A DNA stretch of 64,000 nt from Rhizobium mayense (GCF_030272705.1 NZ_JARFYM010000002.1:532735-596734); one strand, 5' to 3'; shown: positions 9,874 through 19,137, counted from the first letter of the stretch. Numbers and translations: made by a program. Notes: generated from the letters alone by a model not told the origin.

Positions 9874-10398
9874 TCACCTGTTACCACCGGTGACGCACAG
9901 CTCCGGTTCGGCCAGATGACTGACATCCTTCTCGAAGGGCAGCGTCTTATGGATTTCCGGATCGACGGTTTGATCGAACAGGGCGGTGTAGCCATAGTTG
10001 AGATAGAGGCCGACCGCTTCCGGCTGGCGGAAGCCCGTCGTCAGGTAGATGCGGGAGTAACCCTGGCGGGCCGCCTGCGCTTCCAGCTCGATCAGGACCT
10101 TGCGCGCCAGCCCTTGTCGCCGCAGGTTATTGCGGGTCCAGATGCGCTTGAATTCGGCAGTGCGCTCGTCGTAGCGCTTGAAGGCGCCGCCGCCGATGGT
10201 TTCTCCATTGCGAATCAAGAGCACGAAATTGCCGTGTGGCGGCGCGAAGGCCTCAGGCGGATAGCGATTGAGCTCAGCCGCCGCACCTTCTGCGTTGAAA
10301 TAGGTGCCGTAGCGGCTGTCATATTCATGGATCAACTCATCGATCAGCGGTTTTGCGCGTGGGTCGAGAGGGGTCGTGTAGAGAAAGCTGTCACTCAT
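9874..10398 (-). CDS. GNAT-family N-acetyltransferase
   Basis: A 174-aa GNAT protein. The acetyl-CoA-binding RRQGLARKVLIELEAQA (Q/RxxGxG/A motif) is at about residues 94-110, and the C-terminal IYLTTGFRQPEAVGLYLNYGY follows. The start at 10398 (MSDSF) leaves 25 nt after the M20 gene; a longer upstream frame would run into that gene. By analogy with YxeL/SnaA-type acetylases in Bacillus, it may N-acetylate the imported S-substituted cysteine before C-S cleavage. That role is inferred from operon content. Confidence 0.85.
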   Translation of the reverse strand: MSDSFLYTTPLDPRAKPLIDELIHEYDSRYGTYFNAEGAAAELNRYPPEAFAPPHGNFVLLIRNGETIGGGAFKRYDERTAEFKRIWTRNNLRRQGLARKVLIELEAQAARQGYSRIYLTTGFRQPEAVGLYLNYGYTALFDQTVDPEIHKTLPFEKDVSHLAEPELCVTGGNR

Positions 10399-10423
10399 CT
10401 CATCAGCCGTCCTGTTGTCGTCA

Positions 10424-11626
10424 CTATGAAAGGAAGGTCTCGACCAGCCGCACCCAGTAGCGGGCCGCGGGGGCAATGATCGCGTCATCGAAATCGTAAT
10501 GCGCGCTATGAAGAGGGGCGCTGTCGCCATTGCCGACGAAGAGATAGCTGCCCTTCCGAGCCTGCAGCATGAAGGCAAAATCCTCGCTAGCCGTGCGCGG
10601 CCGGAAATTCCGCACGATCCGCCCTTCGCCGAAGGTCTCCAGAGCCACCTTGTGGGCGAAAGCCGTCTCTTCGCGATGGTTGATGAGCGCCGGAAAGCCG
10701 AGACGGTAGTTCACATCGGCCTCAGCGCCGAAACTTTCTGCCTGGGCGCGGGCAAGTGCGGGAATACGCTCCTGCAATTGCTGACGGACCGCCTCGCTGA
10801 AGGCGCGCATGGTCAGCTTCAGCTCCACGCTTTCCGGGATCACGTTCGAGGCTGAGCCGCCATGAATCGAACCGACGGTGACGACGGCCATGTCCTGAGG
10901 ATCGACGTTGCGCGCGACGACACTCTGCAGCGCCGTGATGAAGGCGGCGGATGCCAATACCGGATCGACCGCCTTGTGGGGCTCAGCCCCATGACCGCCC
11001 TTGCCTACGATGCGGATCACGGCCTGATCGACCGACGCCATCGCGGCATCGGCGACGAAACCGAACTGACCTGACGGTACGCCCGGCCAATTGTGCAGAC
11101 CAAAGACGGCGTCGACCGGAAATCGCTCGAAAAGCCCGTCGGAAATCATCTTGCGCGCGCCGGCGCCGATCTCTTCGGCCGGCTGGAAGATCAGCGTCAG
11201 CAGCCCGGAAAAGTGGCGGGTCTCGGCAAGATAGCGCGCCGCGGCGAGCAGGATCGACATGTGCCCGTCATGGCCGCAGGCATGCATGACGCCGGGATTG
11301 TCGCTGGCATAGGGAAGATCCGTCGCCTCCTCAATCGGCAGTGCATCCATATCGGCCCGAATGCCGAGGCGCCTGCCGCCGTCGCCGCCCCGAAGGGTAG
11401 CGACGACGCCGGTGCCCCCAACACCGGTCGTCACCTCATAGCCCCAGGAAGAGAGCAGCGAGGCGACGATCTTGCTGGTTCGCCGCTCCTGGAAAGCAAG
11501 CTCCGGATAGCGATGAAGATCGTGACGGAGGGCAATGATCTCGTCGAGAAAGGAGATTATCCCCTTTTCGATATCGTCAGCCGGTCGATGATGCTGGGTG
11601 ATGACGTTCATGGCAGCGTCGATCAT
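10424..11626 (-). CDS. M20-family amidohydrolase / N-acyl amino acid deacylase (HipO/YxeP-like)
   Basis: A 400-aa M20D metallopeptidase-fold enzyme. Di-metal residues are visible in ADMDALPIEE (Asp/Glu), MHACGHDGHMSILL, FQPAEEIGAGA (catalytic Glu-Glu) and FGLHNWPG, with a late His in PLHSAHYDF. The ATG lies 3 nt beyond the stop of the preceding monooxygenase gene, so translation is probably coupled. In the Bacillus yxe and ytm operons the homologous enzymes remove the acetyl group from N-acetylcysteine after oxidative removal of the S-substituent. Hippurate or other N-acyl amino acids are alternatives. Confidence 0.88.
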   Translation of the reverse strand: MIDAAMNVITQHHRPADDIEKGIISFLDEIIALRHDLHRYPELAFQERRTSKIVASLLSSWGYEVTTGVGGTGVVATLRGGDGGRRLGIRADMDALPIEEATDLPYASDNPGVMHACGHDGHMSILLAAARYLAETRHFSGLLTLIFQPAEEIGAGARKMISDGLFERFPVDAVFGLHNWPGVPSGQFGFVADAAMASVDQAVIRIVGKGGHGAEPHKAVDPVLASAAFITALQSVVARNVDPQDMAVVTVGSIHGGSASNVIPESVELKLTMRAFSEAVRQQLQERIPALARAQAESFGAEADVNYRLGFPALINHREETAFAHKVALETFGEGRIVRNFRPRTASEDFAFMLQARKGSYLFVGNGDSAPLHSAHYDFDDAIIAPAARYWVRLVETFLS

Positions 11627-11629
11627 GCC

Positions 11630-12979
11630 TCAGGCACGGATCGCCCTTCCTTGTTCGGCTTCGTCCTTCGCCTGCGCATAGCGGCTGTCGCGGTAGGGCA
11701 GGCCCAGATGATCACGCAGCGTCGAGCCCTTCAGCGCGGGGTCGAAATAGCCGCGTTCGGTCAGGATCGGCAGGACGTATCTGGCGAAGTCATCGAAGCC
11801 TTCGGCAATCACCGGGAAGCCGAGGATGAAGCCATCGGCAGCACCCTGATCCACCCAGCGGATGATCTCGTCGGCGATATGTTCCGCGGTTCCGATGAAG
11901 GCGGTGCGGGGTGTTGCGGAATCGAGCGCGATTTCGCGTAGCGTCAGCCCCTTCTCGCGCGCCGTCTTCTTGATACGGTCTGTGGTGGCTCGGAAATTGT
12001 TGCGCCCGATATCGCCGAGATCGGGGAAAGGCTCGTCCAGAGGATAGACGCTGAAATCATGATGATCGAAGAAGCGGCCGAGATAGAGCAGCGCTTCTTC
12101 GATGGTGACGAGATTGCGGATTGTCTGATATTTCGCCTCCGCCTCCTCCTTCGTCGCCCCGACAATCGGGCCGATACCCGGGTAAATGCCGACTTCCGCG
12201 GCCGATCGCCCATGCGCGATCGCGCTGTCCTTGAGCTGGCGATAAAAGGCCTGCGCCTCCTCGATCGGCCCGCCATTGGTGAAGACGGCATCGGCATGCT
12301 TGCCGGCAAGCCGGATACCCGAGTCCGAGGCGCCTGCCTGGAAGACGACCGGCTGCCCTTGCTTCGAACGGCCTATATTCAGCGGCCCTTCCACTCGGAA
12401 GAAGCGACCCTTGTGGTTTAGCCGCCGCAGCTTTGACTTGTCGACGAAAACGCCGGTTTCGCGATTGCGGATGAAAGCGTCGTCGTCCCAGGAATCCCAC
12501 AGGCCTTTGATGACGTCGAGATATTCGTCGGCGATCTCGTAGCGCAGCTCATGTTCGGGATGTTCGCGACTGTAGTTGCGGCCCGACCCTTCGAGCGGCG
12601 AAGTCACCGCATTCCACCCCGCCCTGCCGCCGCTGATCAGATCAATCGAGCCGAATTGCCGGGCGATGGTGAAGGGATCGCTATAGGAGGTCGAAACCGT
12701 GCCGACGAGGCCGATTTTCGAGGTCGAGGCGGCAAGCGCCGACAGGATCGAGATCGGCTCGAAACGGTTGAGGAAATGCGGGATCGACTGTTCGTTGATG
12801 TAGAGACCGTCGGCGACGAAGGCGAAGGCGATGCCGGCTTCCTCCGCCTTGCGCGCCGTATCGATAAAGAAGCCGAAATTGACGCTGGCATCGGCCGGAC
12901 CGCTCGGATGCTTCCAGGCATTCATATGGCCGCCGGGACCCTGCAGCATGATGCCGAACGTGATGTGTTTCTGAGCCAT
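11630..12979 (-). CDS. NtaA/SnaA/YxeK-family FMNH2-dependent monooxygenase
   Basis: A 449-aa LLM enzyme of the NtaA/SnaA/DszA/YxeK subgroup. Diagnostic stretches are ITFGIMLQGPGGHMNAWKHP, SGGRAGWNAVTSPLEG and NYSREHPEHELRYE near residues 130-165, and VVFQAGASDSGIRLAGKHAD. The start at 12979 has AGAGGA 8 nt upstream; an earlier in-frame TTG at 13006 overlaps the previous stop codon and is less likely. Enzymes of this subgroup oxidise N-, S- or C-linked substituents with FMNH2 supplied by a reductase. Next to GNAT and M20 genes, the YxeK role (oxidative release of an S-substituent from N-acetylated cysteine) is the best reading. No flavin reductase is encoded in the operon. Confidence 0.87.
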   Translation of the reverse strand: MAQKHITFGIMLQGPGGHMNAWKHPSGPADASVNFGFFIDTARKAEEAGIAFAFVADGLYINEQSIPHFLNRFEPISILSALAASTSKIGLVGTVSTSYSDPFTIARQFGSIDLISGGRAGWNAVTSPLEGSGRNYSREHPEHELRYEIADEYLDVIKGLWDSWDDDAFIRNRETGVFVDKSKLRRLNHKGRFFRVEGPLNIGRSKQGQPVVFQAGASDSGIRLAGKHADAVFTNGGPIEEAQAFYRQLKDSAIAHGRSAAEVGIYPGIGPIVGATKEEAEAKYQTIRNLVTIEEALLYLGRFFDHHDFSVYPLDEPFPDLGDIGRNNFRATTDRIKKTAREKGLTLREIALDSATPRTAFIGTAEHIADEIIRWVDQGAADGFILGFPVIAEGFDDFARYVLPILTERGYFDPALKGSTLRDHLGLPYRDSRYAQAKDEAEQGRAIRA

Positions 12980-13002
12980 GGGAGCAATCCTCTTCAGTAA
13001 TA

Positions 13003-14004
13003 TCAAGCGACGAGGGAGAGCCGCTCCTTGGCGAGCAGCTCGACGGAGGAAAGACGCTCGGCAGCCGTCAGCGCCGGTGTGTCCAGAATGAATTCCTTGA
13101 CGCCGTAGCGGCGATGCAGTTCGTCCAGCTCATTGCGGATCTGCGCCGCCGTACCGTGCAGCACGCTCGGCACCCTCTCTTCGGTCCGGTAGTCGCTGAC
13201 GCCGGCTTGCCGGGCGAATTCGGCCGCCTGTTCCTCGCTGCCGACATTGATCGTCTGACCGTTGGGAAGGAAAATCTTGACGATGCGCAGATCGCCGACA
13301 CGTGCGCGCGCCTGCTCCTCGCTCTCGGCGGCAAAGGCCGCCAGCGCCAGGATCGGGCTCTTGCCGCCACTTGCCGTCTCATAGGCCTCAAACGTCTTGC
13401 GGAGGTTTTCGGGATCGCCGTTCAGATGGCCGGCAAAGACCAGCTCCCAGCCCTTCTCGGCTGCCAGCTTGGCGCTGTCGACGGAGGCGCCGAGCAGGAA
13501 CCGCTCCGGCGCGATCGAAGGAAGCGGCGTTGCGACGGCGGTATCCGCCGAGGATTCGCCTGAAAGATAAGCATTGATGTCGGCCAACTGGTCGGCAAAG
13601 CTCGGCTTGCGCTCCGGATCGACCGCCGCCTGCAGCGCCCGCGTCGATAGCGGAAAGCCGCCAGGCGCCTTGCCGACGCCGAGATCGACTCGGCTGGGTG
13701 CCAGCGACGAGAGCAGATTGAAGGTTTCCGCCACCTTGTAAGCGCTGTAGTGCTGCAGCATCACGCCGCCGGAGCCGATGCGGATCTTCGATGTCTTGGC
13801 GAGCAGATAGCCGATCAGCGCCTCCGGCGCCGAACTCGCCAAATTCTCCATATTGTGGTGCTCGGCCACCCAGAAGCGATGATAGCCAAGCTCCTCGGCT
13901 CGAACCGCCAGTCTGACGGTCGCCCGCAACGCATCCGTGGCATTATTCCCAGCGTCGATGGGGCTCTTGTCGAGAAGACTCAGAAGATAGGACATATGGA
14001 TCAT
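13003..14004 (-). CDS. MsnO8/YtmO-type LLM flavin-dependent oxidoreductase (first gene of the operon)
   Basis: A 333-aa luciferase-like protein of the short MsnO8/YtmO subgroup. RFWVAEHHNMENLASSAPE, the IRIGSGGVMLQHYSAYKVAE stretch and RVDLGVGKAPGG are typical. The ATG at 14004 is used; an ATG three codons on (13995), with GGATG 5 nt upstream, is equally possible. It heads the eight-gene operon and faces a divergent TetR gene across about 260 nt. YtmO has the same neighbours in Bacillus sulfur operons, but its exact reaction is not settled. Confidence 0.85.
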   Translation of the reverse strand: MIHMSYLLSLLDKSPIDAGNNATDALRATVRLAVRAEELGYHRFWVAEHHNMENLASSAPEALIGYLLAKTSKIRIGSGGVMLQHYSAYKVAETFNLLSSLAPSRVDLGVGKAPGGFPLSTRALQAAVDPERKPSFADQLADINAYLSGESSADTAVATPLPSIAPERFLLGASVDSAKLAAEKGWELVFAGHLNGDPENLRKTFEAYETASGGKSPILALAAFAAESEEQARARVGDLRIVKIFLPNGQTINVGSEEQAAEFARQAGVSDYRTEERVPSVLHGTAAQIRNELDELHRRYGVKEFILDTPALTAAERLSSVELLAKERLSLVA

Positions 14005-14263
14005 CCGATAATCGTGCCGGCACCGCGGCGTCGCTTCGATAATCTATAAAATACGTAGATTAAATGTATTATAAGAAACGGCTTTCTCTTCCCGCGGCAA
14101 AGTGGGGAAATAAGTTGCGATCATGTACGCAAGCCTGGAGCGAGCGACCCCAAAGTCACTTTGGCGGCTAAGCGGTGGCCTTTTGGCTTTCAACCGCAGC
14201 CGTCATCGCTACGACATCCATTCCGTGCTAACCAAAGCCGGCTGACGAAAGCTGGTATTGGTA

Positions 14264-14902
14264 ATGCATGGTCGGACAAATCCCACCGCGTTCAGGCTGA
14301 TGGATGCCTGTGAACATCTTCTCTGCGATGTGGCAACGCTCGAGGAATTGACGGCGCGGCGCATCGCCATGGCCGCGCACGCTACGCCGTCGGCAATCAG
14401 CTATCATTTCGGCTCGCAGGAAGCGTTGATCATCGCCGTCGCCGAGCGCGTGTACCGGCGCCTGAATGCCGAGCGTTTGAGCCTTCTGCACAAGGCGATC
14501 GCGCGCAAAGCGCCCGGCCCGGCTGATCTTGATGAGGTCATCGCCGCGCATGTCGGTCCCTCCATCCGCTGGAGTCTCGATCCGACATCCAGCTATCCGG
14601 TGCTTTCACATGTCACGTCGCTTGCCCAGCGCCATCGCGACGTCGACCACTATCGGCGGATCATCGATAATGTCGAACACCATAGGGCGTTCATCCCGCC
14701 CCTGAAGCGCATCGCTCCCTGGCTGGACGACGTCGATGTCGGCTGGCGGCTGAATTGTGCGCTGGGAATCCGCTCGCAGGTCACCCGCAGCCGCTCCCGC
14801 ACCGAAATCCTGACCAATCACGCCATCGATCTCGACAATGCCGATATCGTAATCGCCCGCATGGTCGAGGTCATTTCGCCGATGTTCCGCCGCCAGAGCT
14901 AG
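14264..14902 (+). CDS. TetR/AcrR-family regulator of the LLM/ABC operon
   Basis: A 212-aa protein with an N-terminal HTH (ELTARRIAMAAHATPSAISYHFGSQEALI, about residues 28-57) followed by an all-helical C-terminal domain, the TetR plan. The recognition helix ends in the classical YHFGSQEAL. Its divergent orientation from the LLM operon, with a roughly 260-nt AT-rich shared region, makes it the likely local regulator. The effector would be the operon substrate or a flavin-oxidised product; nothing in the sequence identifies it. ATG 14264 is preferred to a TTG two codons earlier. Confidence 0.85.
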   Translation: MHGRTNPTAFRLMDACEHLLCDVATLEELTARRIAMAAHATPSAISYHFGSQEALIIAVAERVYRRLNAERLSLLHKAIARKAPGPADLDEVIAAHVGPSIRWSLDPTSSYPVLSHVTSLAQRHRDVDHYRRIIDNVEHHRAFIPPLKRIAPWLDDVDVGWRLNCALGIRSQVTRSRSRTEILTNHAIDLDNADIVIARMVEVISPMFRRQS

Positions 14903-15126
14903 CGCGCTCCTGCGCTGGACCACTCTCGAACAGCGTTCGAAATTCGTCACGTCAACGATAACGAGCTCCACTATCGGTCATGTTCATAGTCTGAACGCCG
15001 GTGATGGCACGTCGGCCCCAAGGGTGTCCGAACAACCCTGACCCCCTTTTGTGAGCCGAAGATATCAGCCGTTTTCCGCGGCTCGCCGCTTCAGTTCCCG
15101 ACCCTATTTTTGATTGGAGGCCCGCT

Positions 15127-15966
15127 GTGTCACGCGAAACGACCTTTATCCACCTGACCGACTTGCACGTCGGCACGCCCGATGACGATCATCTCTACAG
15201 CGACACGACGGAAACGCTGCGCCAGATATTGGCGCTTGTTGCGACGGTGACGCCGAAGCCGGAATTCGTTGTCGCGAGCGGCGACCTCACCAATCGCGGC
15301 GACGCCGAAAGCTTTCGCAGGCTGCAGGAGATCATGGCCGATATCGACGTTCCGGTGATCTACGCCCTCGGCAACCACGATACGCGCGCCGGCTTCTATG
15401 ACGGCATGGAGATTGCGGCGGAGAGCCCCGATGCGCCTTATGACCATGATCGCGTGGTCGCAGGCATCCATATCGTCACAATCGATTCCAGCACGCCCGG
15501 CCTGATCGGCGGAACGATCGATCCCACTCAGTTCGAATGGCTCGAACGCACGCTCGACACCCATCCGGACCTGCCGAAGCTCATCGTCGTGCATCACCCG
15601 CCTGCCCTCGGCGAAGAGCCCGATCTTACCCACTGGCGGACGATCCACTTCCCGCAATCGCAACGTCTTGCCGAAGTCCTGAAGGGCCGCAACATCATCG
15701 GCATTCTGAGCGGTCACATCCATCACGACCGCGTGTCCGTGTGGCACGGCATCCCGGTCGTCGTCGGCATGGGCCATCATGCAGCAACCGATATTCTGCG
15801 CAAGGACGTGCTGCGCATGGTTCGTGGCGCTTCTTTCGGCATCGGTACGATCCGGCCCTCCGGCCTGACGATGGCCTTCGTGCCGCTGCCTTCCGACCGC
15901 GCCGAGCTCAACGTCTACCCTTTGAAAATGCTGATGGAACGGGCCGTTCCCGTCGCCGCAGAATAA
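15127..15966 (+). CDS. Metallophosphoesterase (CpdA/GpdQ-like)
   Basis: A 279-aa calcineurin-like phosphoesterase. The dimetal motifs are D12-x-H14 (LTDLHVG), GD at 52-53 (SGDLTNRGD), GNHD at 82-85, VVHHPP near 157-162 and GHIHHD near 196-201. This is the class III pattern of 3',5'-cAMP phosphodiesterase and glycerophosphodiesterases. GTG is the start, with GGAGG 8 nt upstream. No signal peptide is seen, so it acts in the cytoplasm. As first gene of an operon with a Ugp-like importer and a phosphatase, it probably cleaves an imported phosphodiester. Confidence 0.85.
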   Translation: MSRETTFIHLTDLHVGTPDDDHLYSDTTETLRQILALVATVTPKPEFVVASGDLTNRGDAESFRRLQEIMADIDVPVIYALGNHDTRAGFYDGMEIAAESPDAPYDHDRVVAGIHIVTIDSSTPGLIGGTIDPTQFEWLERTLDTHPDLPKLIVVHHPPALGEEPDLTHWRTIHFPQSQRLAEVLKGRNIIGILSGHIHHDRVSVWHGIPVVVGMGHHAATDILRKDVLRMVRGASFGIGTIRPSGLTMAFVPLPSDRAELNVYPLKMLMERAVPVAAE

Positions 15967-15987
15967 TCCGACCGGAGAGAATTTAAA

Positions 15988-17286
15988 ATGTTGCGCAGAA
16001 CCTATCTGAAGCTGATGTCGACGCTTGCAGTCGGCGCTCTGGTGCCGTTTTCGGCGGCCTTTGCAGACATGCCGGCGACCGTCGACGGGCCGGTGACGAT
16101 CAGCTTCTACAACTACAATCTCGCATCCGCGAGCGCAGGTGCCGATGCCACCAAGGAGTTGCTGGCGGTCTTCAAGCAGAAATTCCCCAACATCACCGTT
16201 GAGACGATCGCCGTTCCCTCGAACGAGATCATGAGCCGGGTACAGGCTGATATCGTCGCCGGCCAGCAGCCGGATGTCGCCCAGCTCGTTTTCCGTGACC
16301 TGATCTATATCGCGAGCGATCTCGGCGCCAACGCGCTCGAGGACATGGTGAGCCCGCAGGAATTGAAAGATCACCTGTCTGGCATGATCCCGCAGGGCCT
16401 TGAACTCGGCAAGGTCGACGGCAAGACCTATGGGCTTGCCTACACGTTTTCGACGCCGATCCTTTATTACAATGCCGACCTCTTTCGGCAGGCCGGCCTC
16501 GATCCCGACACTCCGCCGAAGACCTGGGCCGATGTCAAGAAGGCCGGCGAAGCGATCAAGCAGAAGACGGGTAAGAACGGCTTCTTCCCGGGCGCCTACG
16601 GTCCCGCCGACGGCACCTTTGTCTATCAGGCGATCGTGATGTCGAACGGCGGCAAGGTGCGCCAAGGCAACACGTTGACCTTTGCCGACGGCGATGCCGC
16701 CGACGCCGTCAAGATGCTGCGCGACATGGTCGATAGCGGCGCGCATGCGCGCATCGATGTCGCGAGCCCCGCCGATACCATGGCAAGCGGCAATCTCGGC
16801 ATGTTCCTCTATACCAGCGCGCTCTACGCCAGCCTTAAGAAATCGGCCGGCGGCAAGTTCGATCTGCGCGTTGCCGCCATGCCGTCCTTTGGCGACAAGC
16901 CGACGGCGCCGACGAATTCGGGCAGCGCCCTCTTCGTCTTCAGCAAGGATCCGGTCAAGCAGCGCGCCTCTTACGAGCTGCTGAAGTTCCTGACCAGCAA
17001 GGAAGCTTATACGATCATCACCAGCAAGATCGGCTATCTGCCGCTGCGTCTCGATATCGTCGACGATCCGAAATATCTCGGCGAATGGGTGAAGCAGAAT
17101 CCAATGATCCGGCCCAATCTCGAACAGTTGAATCGCCTGACGCCTAATATCGCCTTCCCGGGCCCCAACTATCGCCAGGTCGAAAACATGATGATGGACG
17201 CGGTTCGCCAGGCCGTCTTCGGCAGCGGCGATCCGGTCGCGACCCTGAAGACGGCGGAACAGGCCGCACAAGACCTCATGCCATAA
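15988..17286 (+). CDS. Ugp-type ABC transporter extracellular binding protein
   Basis: A 432-aa family-1 solute-binding protein with a signal peptide (LRRTYLKLMSTLAVGALV, cleavage after AFA near residue 26). It shows the UgpB/MalE-like body: VTISFYNYN, VDGKTYGLAYTFSTPILYYNADLF, GNLGMFLYTSAL and SGSALFVFSKDP. It lies 21 nt after the phosphoesterase gene and is followed by two permease genes. The operon enzymes suggest an organophosphate ligand such as a glycerophosphodiester, though family-1 proteins also bind oligosaccharides. Confidence 0.88.
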   Translation: MLRRTYLKLMSTLAVGALVPFSAAFADMPATVDGPVTISFYNYNLASASAGADATKELLAVFKQKFPNITVETIAVPSNEIMSRVQADIVAGQQPDVAQLVFRDLIYIASDLGANALEDMVSPQELKDHLSGMIPQGLELGKVDGKTYGLAYTFSTPILYYNADLFRQAGLDPDTPPKTWADVKKAGEAIKQKTGKNGFFPGAYGPADGTFVYQAIVMSNGGKVRQGNTLTFADGDAADAVKMLRDMVDSGAHARIDVASPADTMASGNLGMFLYTSALYASLKKSAGGKFDLRVAAMPSFGDKPTAPTNSGSALFVFSKDPVKQRASYELLKFLTSKEAYTIITSKIGYLPLRLDIVDDPKYLGEWVKQNPMIRPNLEQLNRLTPNIAFPGPNYRQVENMMMDAVRQAVFGSGDPVATLKTAEQAAQDLMP

Positions 17287-17290
17287 CGAG

Positions 17291-17331
17291 AACGATACCG
17301 GCCGAAGCCCGAAGTTTCGGCCGGTGTCGTT
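17291..17331 (+). repeat. Long stem-loop between binding-protein and permease genes
   Basis: A 16-bp stem with one G-U pair (AACGATACCGGCCGAA paired with TTCGGCCGGTGTCGTT) and a loop of about 8 nt starts 4 nt after the binding-protein stop codon. No U-tract follows. It resembles the malE-malF type of intercistronic hairpin, which keeps binding-protein mRNA more abundant than permease mRNA. Confidence 0.65.
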
Positions 17332-17345
17332 TCGGGACGATTTTC

Positions 17346-18293
17346 ATGACCGATATCCAGGCTGATCTGACGCAATCCATGAGCATCGCGATCCGCCCGG
17401 CGCCCAACCGACAGCGCGGCGCCGGCATAGCACCGTGGCTCTATCTCGCGCCGGCGCTGATCCTGCTTTTTGTGTGGACCTACATTCCACTGGTGGAAGC
17501 CTTCAAGCTCTCCTTCTACCAGTGGAACATGCTGCCGACCGCACCGCAACGCTTCGTGGGCCTCGACAATTACCGGCGGATCTTCGCGTTGTCCGAGATG
17601 CGCACAGCGCTTTGGAACACGCTTTTCTACATCATCGGCCTGTTTCCGATGTCGGTGATTATCCCGCTTTTCGTCGCCATCCTGACGCAGGACCTGCAGG
17701 GCCGTCTGCGCATGCTCTATCGCACCCTGATCTTTGTACCGATGATCGTGCCTCCGGTCGTTGCGGCGATCCTGTGGCGCTGGCTTTTGAGCGACGATCA
17801 TGGGCTCGTGAACAACCTCCTCGCGCTCGCAGGGTTCGGAACCGTCGGCTTCCTGACCGACCCCTATTATGCCCTGGCGACCCTCACCTGGATCACGGGC
17901 TGGAAGCTCATCGGTTTTTCGACGCTGCTCTTTTCTTCCGCCAATGCCGGTATCGATCGGTCTTATGTCGAGGCGGCGCGCATCGATGGCGCCAGCCGTT
18001 GGCAGATCGTCCGCGATATCCGTCTGCCGCTGCTGTCGCCAACGATCATGCTCCTATCGATGATGACAATCTTGTTTGGCGCGCAGTGGAGCTTCGCCTA
18101 TATCAGCGTGCTGACCAATGGCGGCCCGCTGAAATCGACGACGAATATCTTCTACGTGCTTTGGGAGTACGGCTTCGAAACGCTCTCGGCCGGTTGGAGC
18201 GCGGCTGCAGGCATGATCACTTTTGCGAGCTTTGCGGTCATCGCCTTCGCCTGCCTGCGCCTGATGAAGAGGTATGCCGTCTATGACAATTGA
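17346..18293 (+). CDS. Ugp-type ABC transporter permease, subunit 1
   Basis: A 315-aa MalF/UgpA-type permease with six predicted membrane helices and a cytoplasmic EAA loop (SYVEAARIDGASRWQIVRDIRLPLL, about residues 205-229). The GLDNYRRIF periplasmic loop is standard for the family. Its last codons overlap the start of the second permease. It forms the heterodimeric channel with the next gene product. No ATPase gene accompanies the pair, so a shared UgpC/MsiK-type ATPase from elsewhere must energise it. Confidence 0.9.
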   Translation: MTDIQADLTQSMSIAIRPAPNRQRGAGIAPWLYLAPALILLFVWTYIPLVEAFKLSFYQWNMLPTAPQRFVGLDNYRRIFALSEMRTALWNTLFYIIGLFPMSVIIPLFVAILTQDLQGRLRMLYRTLIFVPMIVPPVVAAILWRWLLSDDHGLVNNLLALAGFGTVGFLTDPYYALATLTWITGWKLIGFSTLLFSSANAGIDRSYVEAARIDGASRWQIVRDIRLPLLSPTIMLLSMMTILFGAQWSFAYISVLTNGGPLKSTTNIFYVLWEYGFETLSAGWSAAAGMITFASFAVIAFACLRLMKRYAVYDN

Positions 18294-19137
18294 CCTCTTG
18301 TCACAAAGTCAGGCAACCGGCGGCCGTCGCCTGACGCTTCGGATGACCTGCCTCCATGCGCTGATGATCCTTCTGTCTTTCGTCGCGGTATTTCCGATCT
18401 ACTGGATGATCATCAGCTCGCTGAAGGCAGACAACGACATCTTCTCGACCGCGCTTTGGCCGGCAGATCCGTCGCTTGAGAACTATGCCTATGTATTCGC
18501 CAAGATGCCGATCCTGCGCATCATCGCCAATACGACCATCGTTTCGGTAACGACGGCTGCCCTGCAGGTTCTCACCGGCCTTCTTGCCGCCTATGCGCTG
18601 GTCCGCTGGCGCATGCGTCTTGCTGGGTTCGTCAACGGGTTGATCGCACTTTCGTGGCTGGTGCCGTTTCAGGTCACGATGATCCCGAACTATGTCTTCG
18701 CTTCCCAGCTCGGTCTGCTCGACAGCCTCGGCGGCTTGATCATCCCGAATGCAGTCGCCGCCTTCGCCGTTCTTCTGCTTTACCATTCCATGCGGTCGTT
18801 TCCGACCGAAGTGCTGGAGGCGGGGCGCATGGACGGAGCGGGGCACTGGCGCATCCTGTGGGAGATCGTCGTGCCCAACATGCGAGCGCCGATCGCCTCG
18901 CTCGCCATCCTCGCCTTCATCTCCGCCTGGAACGAATATTTCTGGCCGCTGCTGCTGTCGCGCAAGATCGAAAACTCGGTTGTGCAGATCGGCCTGCAGA
19001 TGTTCATGACGCAGGAAGGCAATCTCTGGGGGCCGTTGATGGCGGCGGCAACACTCGCCAGCCTGCCGATCCTCCTCATCTATCTCGTCCTGCAGAGGCA
19101 GGTGATCGAATCCTTCATGAAGTCGGGAATCCGCTGA
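18283..19137 (+). CDS. Ugp-type ABC transporter permease, subunit 2
   Basis: A 284-aa MalG/UgpE-type permease with six membrane segments and the EAA loop EVLEAGRMDGAGHWRILWEIVVP (about residues 180-202). ATG 18283 is preferred over ATG 18274 because AAGAGG lies 10 nt before it but only 1 nt before the other. The gene overlaps subunit 1 by 11 nt and overlaps the phosphatase gene downstream by TGATG, so all are translated from one message. Confidence 0.9.
   Translation: MTIDLLSQSQATGGRRLTLRMTCLHALMILLSFVAVFPIYWMIISSLKADNDIFSTALWPADPSLENYAYVFAKMPILRIIANTTIVSVTTAALQVLTGLLAAYALVRWRMRLAGFVNGLIALSWLVPFQVTMIPNYVFASQLGLLDSLGGLIIPNAVAAFAVLLLYHSMRSFPTEVLEAGRMDGAGHWRILWEIVVPNMRAPIASLAILAFISAWNEYFWPLLLSRKIENSVVQIGLQMFMTQEGNLWGPLMAAATLASLPILLIYLVLQRQVIESFMKSGIR

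Noticed and set aside
15130..17271. A 713-codon open frame on the minus strand
   Set aside because: It lies antisense to the phosphoesterase and binding-protein genes, which have clear domains. Its composition (rich in Arg, His, Asp) is that of a high-GC shadow frame.
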